The notes below the pieces were generated by a model, which did no database searches, was not told the origin of the DNA, and saw only the letters and a program-made list of their open reading frames with translations. Positions 12,710 to 23,710 of a DNA stretch of 64,000 bases are shown piece after piece. Each line of letters starts with the position of its first letter. Position 1 is the stretch's first letter. Made by a program: the position numbers and the translations under genes. Location: assembly GCA_001584585.1 (NCBI GenBank), contig LSYV01000002.1, positions 3,390,124-3,454,123 of the forward strand, given 5' to 3'. Source of the stretch: Gonium pectorale. Taxonomy: Eukaryota; Chlorophyta; Chlorophyceae; Chlamydomonadales; Volvocaceae.

Positions 12710-13356
12710 CTCCAAGGCTCCTCAGGCACCGAAGGCGTACGTTCGCCGTCCCATCCCCCACCAAGGCAGCGCAACGCCGAGATTTGGCCCGCGGCGCAGC
12801 AGATTTACAAGTGAAGTTTACAGACAATTGACAAGCTCTTAGAGAGTATGCGGAGACCTCTGCAGCCAGAGTGGCCAGGGTACAACGGCTACCAGCAGTG
12901 TTTCCTTTTGATTCTTCAGAGAAATCATGCATGTGCAGAAACATAATCACGGACAAGTCCTTATCGGCGGTGTAGTTTTCGGAGCAGTCGTAAGTTTTGA
13001 CCAAAGCGTCCTCTTCAAGTTCCCGCAACAACAACAACGTAAGCAACCTTGTTGTTTTCAGGGCTCTGACTGTCTATTTCGGAATACGGCACATGGCACA
13101 TCCCAAATAGATGCCCCTTCATATATAAACCAAAGAGATTGCCGCGTGCTGGTTATTCAGTCGCCTAGCTAGAAGCCCCCTTCCCCTGACCATTATTGTT
13201 GTGTCCCGTGTCGGCCGGACTTGATGGCCACCCGATAGGATCAGTATTGCACATCTAGTTGTCCATTCCTAGCCCTAGTTTAGGTAAGGAAAGGCGTGGG
13301 TTCACGCTGGAAATCGGGGCCCGGCCCATCATACCGGCCATACTCGCCACGCCTGC
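12710..13356. promoter_or_regulatory. divergent promoter region, low-complexity gene / VIP1
   Basis: This 647-base spacer separates the start codons of the minus-strand low-complexity gene (12709) and plus-strand VIP1 (13357), so it should hold both promoters. A TATA-like element is annotated separately. No other motif could be called. Confidence 0.5.
13121..13130 (+). promoter_or_regulatory. TATA-like box upstream of VIP1
   Basis: ATATATAAAC stands out from the GC-rich surroundings, 227 bases upstream of the VIP1 ATG. That leaves about 200 bases for a 5' UTR. Assignment is by position only. Confidence 0.45.
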
Positions 13357-16300
13357 GTGCAGGCTAGCGACATCATGAGGCGGCTCTTTAAAGGCCTGTT
13401 CCGAAGCGGTGCGGATGTGCAGCCAAACCTGCCTAAACTCCGGGTGGGTGTGTGCGCCATGGATAAGAAGGCGCGCAGCAAGCCCATGAAGGAGATTCTG
13501 GAGCGCCTCACGGCGTGGGGGGAGTTCGAGGTCGTCATCTTCGGCGACGACGTCATCCTGGACAAGCCCACGGAGGAGTGGCCCCTGGTCGAGTGCCTCC
13601 TGTGCTGGCACTCCGACGGGTTTCCCCTCAAGAAGGCGCAGGAGTACATCCTCAATCGGCGGCCCTTCCTCGTGAACGACGTGTTTATGCAGGCATGCGG
13701 GTTCCGAAGGACAAGCGGGGTCCTGCGTAACGCGTTCGCCATTACAGCGGCAGCGGGAACTTGGGCCTGCTTGCCAGCCCTTCGCCATCAGCGTGTCAGC
13801 ACTGCAACTGTCTTCTGCCGCACACATCGACAGTGCTTGAAACTATGCTTTTTGCACGGATCGGTGCCCTTGCCGTGGCACAGTGATGGGGCCTTCTCCA
13901 TCTCAGTCGTGCTGAGCTCTTGTGCATAACGCGCTGCGCGGTTGGCCGTTCTCGCCACAACGCAGGACGCACTCCTGGACCGCCGACGGGTGTACAAGCT
14001 GCTCGTCGAGAAGAACATCCCCGTTCCGACCCACATCATCGTGGAGAGGAGCGGCCTCCCTGAGGGTGCGTTGTGAGGGCCGGAAGTTGTGATTGGACGG
14101 GGCTTGGGGCTCCTGCCTCGTTACATGGGGCTCCTGCCGCGCTGTTACAGCAGTTCCCAACTAGATGACAGCGGGTTCATCTAAGGGGCAGGGGAGGTTC
14201 AGGAGACGCGCACGGCGAGCTGCTGCATGCCCGCATGCAGCAATTCCCGCGGCCGATGCCTATATGTGCAATCGGACCACTTGTATGCATGGGCTTCGGC
14301 GCCGGGGCCAGAATGCTTCCGAGTGCAGATCAAGCATTTCACTTGGCGTGCGAAGGCTAGTCAGGCCCGTTTTTGGCCCCATACTTGCAGGCGTTACCGA
14401 CCCGCCAGGGTTTATGGAGGACGAGGATTATGTTGAGCTGAACGGCCAGCGCATCTACAAGCCCTTCGTAGAGAAACCCGTCAGCGGAGAGGACCACAAC
14501 ATCTGGGTCTACTATCCGCACTCCATGGTGGGTTCTGCGTGTTACGTAAGCGCCATCGGAAGACTTGCTTTGAAGACTATGTACCCCGCCCCACCAACGC
14601 AAAAGAACGACCCTGGCCCACTCCTTGATGGCTGGCGGACGGACGCGTCCCGTGCTGCATCCCAGCGGTTGCCGGAGCTGAAGGGCACCCCTTCGGTTTG
14701 GCTGAGTGCTGTTTTAGATGGGAAGGGCGTACATGCTTTTTTGAGGAAGTAACGCCGGCTCCCGCGGCGTAGCTGCATCCTTGCTGTGGTGTGCCCTCCA
14801 GGCCGGTGGCCCTGCAAACTCCTCTGCGGGGACCGTTGGGTCTATCAAGCCAGCGGTGACCCTGCATTACCTAGTCGCCCATGACATACTAACCAAGTAG
14901 CCATCTTGGGCAGGGCGCGACGTGATTGCGCAGGTTTGCAGCGCGTTTGGTTGATGTGGTCACCGCGCCTCTGTCGAGGCGTACCTGATGCTCTTGCGCC
15001 GCGCCCGCCTTCCCTCTCCAGGGTGGCGGCGTGAAGTACCTGTTCCGGAAAGTGGACGACAAGGCCTCCAAGTATGATAGCGGCCACCCGGGCCGTGTTC
15101 GCCGCGACGGGTCTTACATCTATGAGGAGTTCCTGCCCACGGGCGGCACGGACGTGAAGGTGTACACCGTGGGGCCGAGGTGAGCCTTGCCGCATGGTTT
15201 CAACCGGATCAAGCGCAATAGGGCCCTGGTGAAGAGTGTCACTCCCACCTACCACGACTGTGACCCCCACCCGGTTGTCTTACACTTCTCACATTCGAGG
15301 CTTCGGCCCACCGGCTCAACATCCCGTGCCCCGGCCCCTGCTTGCCTGCAGGTACGCCCATGCCGAGGCGCGCAAGTCGCCGGTGGTGGACGGCAAGGTT
15401 CTCCGCAGCGCCGACGGCAAGGAGATGCGCTTTCCGGTGCTGCTGAGCCCGCAGGAGAAGGAGATTGCGCGCATGGTGTGCCTGGCTTTTGGCCAAAAGG
15501 TGTGCGGCTTTGACCTGCTGCGCTCCGAGAAGGGCCGCTCTTACGTCTGCGACGTCAATGGCTGGAGCTTTGTGAAGAACAGCAAGAAGTACTATGACGA
15601 CGCGGCCGGCATCCTGCGCTCCATCATCCTCTCCGCGCTGGCGCCGCATCGCCTCAACGTGCAGCCACACCTGCCCACGGCGCCCTCGGGGCTGACGAAC
15701 CCGGAGACCGGCAGCGCGGTCGTGGTGCGTGCGGGTGTTGGGGGCAATGTGCGGGACAGCGTCTGTCTTCAGAATGGAGTGCAATTGCGTCAAGATGGTG
15801 CAGGGTTTGGATACAGGACGGCACATGGCTCACCGCACCGGTATGAGTGCGTTGTCTGGATCCAGTATCTCTTTCCTGTGATAGGTTGCAAAGACGCCGC
15901 GCCTGAATCCGGTAGTCCTGAACCTGACCCCCGCCAGACCTTGTTGAGCTGCGTCCGCGGATGACGCTGTGTTGTTATATCTTAACAAGCTGGGATTGTT
16001 ATAGTATTCGGCCGTGCATCCCACCAACACACCTACCGGCAGAGCGACGACGAGGACGACGACGACGCGCTGGTGCCGGGCATGGACGTGAGCGAGGTGC
16101 GCCACACGGCCAAGCGCAGCCAGAAGGAGGAGTTGCGCTGCGTGCTGGCGGTCGTCCGGCACGGAGGTGAGCGGAGGCGCCCGGCTGCCGTAGGGCAACA
16201 GGGGACATGGAGACAAGGCGGGGGGCGACGGCTTGGGCACAGGGTGGCAAGGTCAAGGCACGGTGTCTCCTGATTCTCTGGGCTGCACGGAACGGCCGAC

Positions 16301-19300
16301 GCACGAACGGCCCTGCATGGGTCCAGACGGTGAGGCTGAAGCTAAGAGCCCTCCCCCTCTGCCCCGTGGCCCCGTGTGACGACCGCCCCGCTGTTCAGAC
16401 CGCACGCCCAAGCAGAAGCTGAAGGTGATGGTGANNNNNNNNNNNNNNNNNNNNNNNNNNNNNNNNNNNNNNNNNNNNNNNNNNNNNNNNNNNNNNNNNN
16501 NNNNNNNNNNNNNNNNNNNNNNNNNNNNNNNNNNNNNNNNNNNNNNNNNNNNNNNNNNNNNNNNNNNNNNNNNNNNNNNNNNNNNNNNNNNNNNNNNNNN
16601 NNNNNNNNNNNNNNNNNNNNNNNNNNNNNNNNNNNNNNNNNNNNNNNNNNNNNNNNNNNNNNNNNNNNNNNNNNNNNNNNNNNNNNNNNNNNNNNNNNNN
16701 NNNNNNNNNNCGCGAAGGGCAAGCAGGCCAAGCTCAAGTCGCCCCTGCAGCTGCAGGAGCTGCTGGACATTACGCGGCAGCTTGTCAAGGTGTGCGGAGG
16801 AACGGTTGCGGCGCATACGTCCTGCGCAAGGAACCGTGCATGACGAGGTTGTTCTCGCTGTAGTTGAAAGCATGAAGTAGCCCATGTTGGAAAATATGAA
16901 GGAGGGACTCACAGGTTTCTTTTGTGGTAGGGTCGATAAGGGGCCAGCAAGTGGCCGTGTTGGCGCAGTTCGGAGATGCTCCTGTCCGAGTGGCCTTGCT
17001 GATTCCGGCGCTTACTGTTTGCTTTGCCGCCCATGTACTGGTTCTCTCATCGCTTCCCTGTTGTCCCAACGAATACCCGCGCAGGACGCAGAGCGTCGCG
17101 ACGACGAGAAGGAGGGAGCCGCGGCGGGCGGGGCACCGGGCGACGACCAGGCCGCGCGGGAGGCGGCACAGGAGATGCGCAGCAAGCTGCGCATCATGCA
17201 GACCGTGCTGGAGAGCGGCGGTCAGTTCTCCGGCATCAACCGTAAGGTCCAGATCAAGCCGCTGCGTTGGGGGCTTCCGGCGGACAGCACCCAGGCTGCG
17301 GCCGCCAGCTCGGCCACCCCGCAGACAGCGGGGAGCGGCAACGGCCCGATTGTGGGCGCAGGCGGCTCCACAGACGTGCTGGCTGGCTTTGGTTCAAGCA
17401 CAGGTGGGTTGCCGAGCTCAACACACTACTTGCCGCGTGGTGGGCACACGCAGCGCTAGGTGCACATCGCCGCCAGAATTGTTCATGGTGCAGTACGCGT
17501 TGCAAAAGTACAGTGAGCGATTTAATTGGGAGGCGCAGAGAGGTTCACCCGCCGGGACTCGTTTGTGGCCCCAGGCTTACGATTGCCTCTCTCCCCACCC
17601 GCACTTTCTCCCGCTCGATTGTCGCCGCGCAGAGCCGGGATCTTCGGCGCAGCTGCAGGGCCTGCCCTCCGGCACCCCCGTGCTGGAGGAGGGGCTGTTG
17701 ATTCTCAAATGGGGCGGCGTGCTCACCCACGCGGGCCGGCAGCAGGCCGAGGACCTGGGCAAGATCTACCGTATGGTCATGTACCCGAGGTGCGGGGCCT
17801 CCCTGCCGATCAGCTTTAATACGAAATCTTGGAAAGTGGTTGTCACATACCGACATACGGTAAACAGGGGCAGAGCCGAGGTGCCGTGCGCCGTGCTGGC
17901 GGCGTGCACCAACATCCACAGACCCAAGTGCATGCAGCAGCAACAGCACCGTCGGCCATTCATTCGCATTGGACGCCGCTTCCGCTTCCCCAGCGGCTGC
18001 ATGGGAGGTTAAGCGCTGACGTGTAATCCCCTCGCGCGACGGAACGCCCGCTTCCGCAGCGGTGGCAATGGGCTGCTGCGCCTGCACTCGACCTACCGGC
18101 ACGACCTCAAGATCTACTCGTCGGATGAGGGCCGCGTACAGGTGCGGGGGTTGGCCTTCGTGGCCGCCCGGCGCGGGGCAATCGGGCTGTCTAGTGGCTA
18201 CGTGAGGCGCTTCAGTCTCCCGCAAGGGCCTCTGTCATCCTGCGGTCCCAGCACACGTATAAAAGCGTGCGCACATTGTGTACGGTACGGTTTCGTACGT
18301 AGGCTTGGACCCACAATCGTGCATAGGCGGCGTGGAGTGCCCCAACCCGTCATGCGTCACCCTGTGTGTGCGCCACCTAGTGCGACACGTTCCGTTCGCG
18401 CCAAACGGCTGTCGTGCTTAAAGCCCCGAGCCGCCCTGCCATCTGCAGACCTCCGCGGCCGCCTTCACCAAGGCCATGCTGGACCTGGAGGGCAGCAGCC
18501 TGACGCCCATCCTGGTGTCGCTGGTCAACAAGGATGCGTCCATGCTGGAGGCGTTTGGCAAGGGCGCGTCCGACGACATCGCGGAGACCAAGGAGGCGCT
18601 GTACCAGGTGCGGGGCCGGTGCGCTTGTGTATCGGGCGTTGAAAACCTTGGCTAGGTTCGTATGGCCGGATAAAAGGCCAGTCCTGCACGGCGACGAAGC
18701 TGCAAAGCACGGTAAGTTACGGTCTTACCTGCTCGGATTGAATGCGTGCCGACCTCGGCAGCCCCCGCCTCACGCCTGGTAACCTCTGCCATCTCCGGTG
18801 AAAAGGATTAACCTCTGCAAGTTCACATTACTGGATCCCCTGGGCAAAACCACGTGCAGGCGATGACCTGGGATCCCGAGAAGCCGGCCATGGCCCCCCT
18901 GGCGGTCAGCAAGCTCTCCCACACGCCCATGATCAGCCCGCCGCTCTCGCCGAAGGTCAGCCGCACCTCCTCCTTCGCCACCGCCAAGGGCATGGTGGCC
19001 GCGGCGGCGGCCAGCAGCGCGGCGGCGGCGGCCAGCACCAGCGCAGCAGCGGCTGGCGCGCAGCTCATTCTGCAGGCCTCCGGCGACGCCGGGTCTGCAA
19101 CCGGCGGCGGCGCCACGCCGACTGGTTCCGGCTCCCAGCCGTCAGCTGTGCTGCCCGTTCTGCAGCGCATGATGGATAGGCTGCAGGCCCTTAAGGCCGC
19201 GGCGCGAGAGCGGGAAGCTGAGCTGGAGTTGGAGCGCGAGCGCGAGCGTGAAGCGGCGCGAGGGCACGCTGAGGCAGCAGCGGCATCCGCAGCGGCCGCT

Positions 19301-22300
19301 GCGGAGGCAGCTGCGGCAGCCGATGCCGCAAGCGCGGAGGCGAGCGACCAGACGGAGGCAGAGAGGCCGGAGGATGCGGAGCCGCAGCTGGCTGCGGCAG
19401 CAGACGAGAACGCTGCGGACGGGGCGGCGCCAGTGGGCGCCGAGGAGGATGCCGCAGTGGAGGCGCCGTCTCCCGCAGACGGCGCCGCTGAGGTGCCCGC
19501 AACTGAAACAGAGTCCTCGCCAGCCCCACCGCCTCCCCAACCTGAGCACGGCGCAGCACGCCCCCACGCGAACACGGCGGCCGCATATGGCGGGGGCGCC
19601 CACCGGCCCAGCCCGCTCTCGAAGCGGTCCATGGAGCCCGCCTCGTACGCAGCCGGCTCCGCCACGCAGCACTCGCTGCTGCGTGCCAACTCGGCGCCCT
19701 CCATTGTGGCCAACCTGCCCGACACGCCGCTGGGGCTGCTGCGGCGGCTTGTTGAGCTACTGAAGAAACTGGAGGACCGGCTGCGCCAGCTGGTGCGGGA
19801 GGAGGGGGACAAGTGGCGTGCCGGCGGTGGCCCCGCCAAGTACAGCTCGCTGAGCATGGATCCCAAGGAGCGCGTGCACGAGGAGGGGCAGCCCTGCGGC
19901 GGGGAGAAAATGCTGCTCATGTTCGACAGGTGGGAGCGGTGCAGCGGTCGGGCCGGGGCGGCTGGGCGTGGGGCACCGTGCCGTTTGTGAAGAGGGTGGC
20001 CTTGATGAATGCGGGCTGGTGCGCGATGGCGGGCCCAGGTCTGTGGCTGTTGCATGGTGCATGGGGGCGTTGGTTCTGACGTAAGGGTGGACTGTGGACT
20101 CACGCGTTCGGGCATTCCTCATGGACTCGCCGCCACGGTGTGGCGCCCGGCCGGGCCGAGGCGTGCAGGTGGCACAAGCTGCTGAAGTCGTTCTACCACG
20201 AAAAGAAGGACCGCTTCGACATCTCCAAGGTGCCCGACATCTACGACAGCGCAAAGTACGATGCCATCCACAATGCGCACCTTGGGCTCGAGGTGCTCGA
20301 GGTGAGGGCTGACGGCACCAGCGCGCCACCCTCCCTGTCATCGCTTATCGGGCCTTACAAGGAACGAACACGTGCACCTTGCTCGCCCAGCTCATGCGGT
20401 GCCGTCATTTCGTTGCTCCCTGTACCTTGAACCGTTGATGCTGATCATTCACAACCGTTGCCTTGTGCCCGCACAGGAGCTGTACGTTGTGGCCAAGCTG
20501 CTGGCGGACATTGTGATCCCGTGCGAGTACGGTCTGGATGCGGGCGGCAAGCTGCGCATCGGCTCCAAGATTGCCAACGAGCTGCTGGGCAAGCTGCTCA
20601 TCGACCTGGCGTCCATGCGCGAGGAGAGCATGGCCACCGCAAGCATGGAGCCGCCCGGCGGGCGCGGGGGCGCGGGGACACCCACCATCGGCTTCAATTA
20701 CGACCAGCTGGAGGGCGACGTGGGCAGGTGCGATGCCGGTGGCTTAGGCAGTGGGCAGGCAGCAACGGAGGGCCTGGCGAGGATCCTTGATGCGCTTCGG
20801 GGCACAACAGGTTGCGCGCATTGTGCAGGTTGCCCTATTCATGTGTGCGCGCGAGGCGTTTCAGCACGCACAATCGTGGTAACTTGGTTTCAAGTGGTGG
20901 GGGTGTGCAGATGCGCGATGTGTCTAAACCCCATGTGCCCGATCGGGACCCATGCGCAGGATCTCGCTGCAGGACGAGGCCATGGTGAAGAGTGGCACGG
21001 GCATGCGCGGGTCTGCGTCCTGTGTCAGCAGCTCTCGCGGCGGCGGACCCATGGGTCGCGAGGGGGAGCCGGAGGGCGCCGCTGGGGGCGACATGGAGCA
21101 GGCCGAGACCGAGACCATCCACCGGCTATGCCCGACCTACGCCTCGGACATCAACTCGCCGCTGCGCCACGTCCGCACGCGCATCTACTTTACGTCCGAA
21201 TCACACATGCACTCGCTGGTCAACGTGCTCCGCTGGTGCCACCTCGGGCCGGAGGCCGCCAACTGCGGCGCGCCGCCGCCCCCGACGCCGCCGTCGGGCA
21301 CCGGCGGCGCATCCAGTCCCGACCTCCGCGCGTCCACCGGCGGTGCGCCGACAGCGACGGCCGCCGCGGCGGCGGCGGCGGCGGCGTACGTGCGCGCTGG
21401 CGGTGTCAGCGCCGGCAGCGGAGCGGACGGCACGTCGTCGCCCATGGGCATGGCTGCCGGGACGCTGCCGGGCGGCGCGGCGTACGGTCGGCAGTTTGAC
21501 AACTCGCCGCTGCTGAGCGAGGCGGCTTGCGCACAGCTGGACGAGACGACGGAGCTGGACTACCTGACGCAGGTGCGGCGGCGCTACGTCCTCCGGGGTA
21601 GGGCAACTATGTGCCCCAGCGCCACATGAGCCATGTTGCTGCATCCCTCACACCATTACATGCCCTCACTCCTCATCGAACCGCTTGCCTGCTAGGTGGT
21701 GTTTCGCATGTACGAGAACAAGACGGTGCCCGTGGACAGCCCCGAGCGCTTCCGCGTCGAGGTGCTCTTCTCGCCCGGCGCCAACTACAACCCCTTCAAC
21801 TTCAACATGCCGCTGCACAACAACCACGTGCTGCCCACCATCCCGCGCACCTCACTACACAAGAACGACGGCATCACGCTGGCCGAGATGGAGGAGAAGC
21901 TGTTGCCCTTCTCGCAGGTGTGCCGGAGGGGGTGCTGCAGCTTGATGGGGTCAGGGAAGTTTGATGTGGTGTTGGGTGCCGCGATAGGCAAGAGGGTAAG
22001 GTGCGCAGGCTTGAAGGACAGGCGTTGCGCCTTTAGAATAGTGCGGAGCATCCTCTACTGTGTGATGTCGGCCTGTCCAGAACAAACCACACCGCATATT
22101 TGCTGAGAACTGCCAACGGGCTATGATGGTACGGTCTTTCCGTTGAGCCCCTGTCGTCTTGTCTCAACCATCCCGCCGGCCTTCCTCGGTCGGCCGCTGC
22201 GCAGACGCGCAAGTTCAACAAGTGCAGCTACGCGCTGCAGTACAGCCTGCGAGCACCGCACCTGCAGAACAGCCGCTACGGCAGCGTGGCCAACCTGGGC

Positions 22301-22411
22301 CACAACGCGCGGAGCACCGCATCAATGCCCGGCAACGACAGCCAAGGAGACATCCCGAGGGCCGCCGCGGTGGCGGGTACCGTGCCTAGCGGAGCCGCGG
22401 TGGACGCCTGA
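13357..22411 (+). CDS. VIP1: inositol hexakisphosphate / diphosphoinositol-pentakisphosphate kinase (VIP1, PPIP5K)
   Basis: Makes 1-position inositol pyrophosphates (InsP6 to InsP7, InsP7 to InsP8), cytosolic signals of phosphate and TOR/nutrient status. Exons: 13357-13692, 13966-14065, 14391-14527, 15022-15179, 15352-15724, 16043-16166, 16399 into the gap, gap to 16789, 17085-17403, 17633-17789, 18060-18141, 18449-18607, 18860-19929, 20169-20301, 20477-20727, 20960-21572, 21696-21917, 22205-22411; phases agree at every readable junction. The N-terminal ATP-grasp kinase shows [35 protein letters not shown] and [12 protein letters not shown]. The histidine-phosphatase-like domain has RHGDRTPKQK, with RHGD split by an intron, then [20 protein letters not shown] and [10 protein letters not shown]. 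About 1520 residues are visible, plus what the gap hides. A 356-codon exon (18860-19929) inserts Ala/Glu-rich sequence into the phosphatase domain. Intron 1 probably uses a GC donor. Family assignment is very secure. Confidence 0.96.
16435..16710. other. assembly gap (276 N) inside VIP1
   Basis: The gap begins just after the codons for [14 protein letters not shown] and ends inside the exon for [10 protein letters not shown]. By family comparison only about 20-30 residues and perhaps one intron are missing. The frame is open on both sides. Confidence 0.99.
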
Positions 22412-22932
22412 AAGGTGCCCTCCGCGGGGCGGCTGCTGGTTGGTATGGCGCGTGCTTGGTCATATGGGGTGGTGCTTTGCATGAGCTGGGCGATGCGTAT
22501 TAGGTATTCAAATCTGAACGAAACGAAACGAGTTGGCGCGGGCCCACGTGGCGGCAGTGCGTCGGCTATGCGGCCGTAGTGTCTTAACTGGCTCAAGGAA
22601 GCACTTGACGAGGACCCGCTGTCTTGACGTTTTCGGAGTCGGCGCGTCGGCGCAGGAGGAAACAGAATGGCATCGAAGCCAGAGCCATGCGTCCTTTCTT
22701 GTGCAGGGCCTGATGGTCGGGGCAACGTGATTCATTGTACTGCATGCGAGCGACCGAGTCGCATGCGGCGCTTGCTGTGACGCGGAAGCTTGGCTGCCAA
22801 ACCAACGCGTTCCTTCGTAGAGGCTCGCGATGCGCTTCAGTGCCCATTAGGCGTGGCGAAAGGGGAGAATGAAATGGGGATGGACATCGTGAACATGGTG
22901 TTCCTGTACGGCAACAGCCGAACATAATGTGC

Positions 22933-22937
22933 TGTAA
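22933..22937 (+). promoter_or_regulatory. TGTAA polyadenylation signal of VIP1
   Basis: TGTAA lies 522 bases after the VIP1 stop. A second TGTAA at 22999-23003 could serve instead or as well. Confidence 0.5.
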
Positions 22938-23563
22938 GGTTAATGGAACAGCACGAGGGGACAGTCGTTTCGACTCGGTGACAGCTGTGGAGCATTTATG
23001 TAAGGCGGCGACGGCATTTTGCAGGGTGACGCCACATTATCACACATGCACACTTCATTCATTCATCCAGCAGTATTAGTGTACCAAGAGGAATGTTGCC
23101 TCCTGCATTCTCCGTTTCACTGGGTGTGTCGTTTCTATATGGCATCAGGCAAGAGTGGTATGATCACTTCATCCGCAAGCTGGCCCACTAGGAGCTTTCC
23201 AAGTACTCATGAGACATTTCACGCGTCCTAAACCCGCATCACTTCACACCTCAGCGAGCGCGCTCGCCATTATAGCGACGCTTGGTGAATGGATGAGCCG
23301 AACCTGTGGACCCGATAGTGCTTTCCATGCCCGTAGCTAGTAACCAAATTTGGGTTTGGGTGGAGAACATACGGTGAAGATTACATGTTGGCCGCTTTAT
23401 ACGGCGCAGCTTCTGGCCCACCGCAGATGGTCCAAAATCCACTCACTCAACATCGACAGACACCCGACAGTCGACGGCCCATGAACGGGCCCCCTTTCCA
23501 AAATTGCGTGATGCCGGTACCGTGGTCAAACACACGCGTCACAGCCCGCTCACGTACGCTTTT

Positions 23564-23568
23564 TTACA
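23564..23568 (-). promoter_or_regulatory. TGTAA polyadenylation signal of SBPase
   Basis: TTACA on the plus strand (TGTAA on the minus strand) lies 143 bases past the SBPase stop. Another copy at 23381-23385 is a possible distal site. Confidence 0.45.
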
Positions 23569-23710
23569 AGCGATGCACAACCCACCGCACTCCTCTCCAC
23601 ACCCCCTGGCGGAGACTGCTCCGATTCAGGTCAGTATGTCACACAAGTACAAAACCACGGGTCAAAATCTGCAAAACTGCAGTCACCGACGCGCCACGGC
23701 GCGGCTCCGT

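Larger units (their letters stand above)
22412..23710. other. convergent 3' spacer, VIP1 / SBPase
   Basis: This holds the 3' UTRs of VIP1 (+) and SBPase (-). TGTAA motifs for both are annotated separately. I see no additional gene. Confidence 0.6.
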
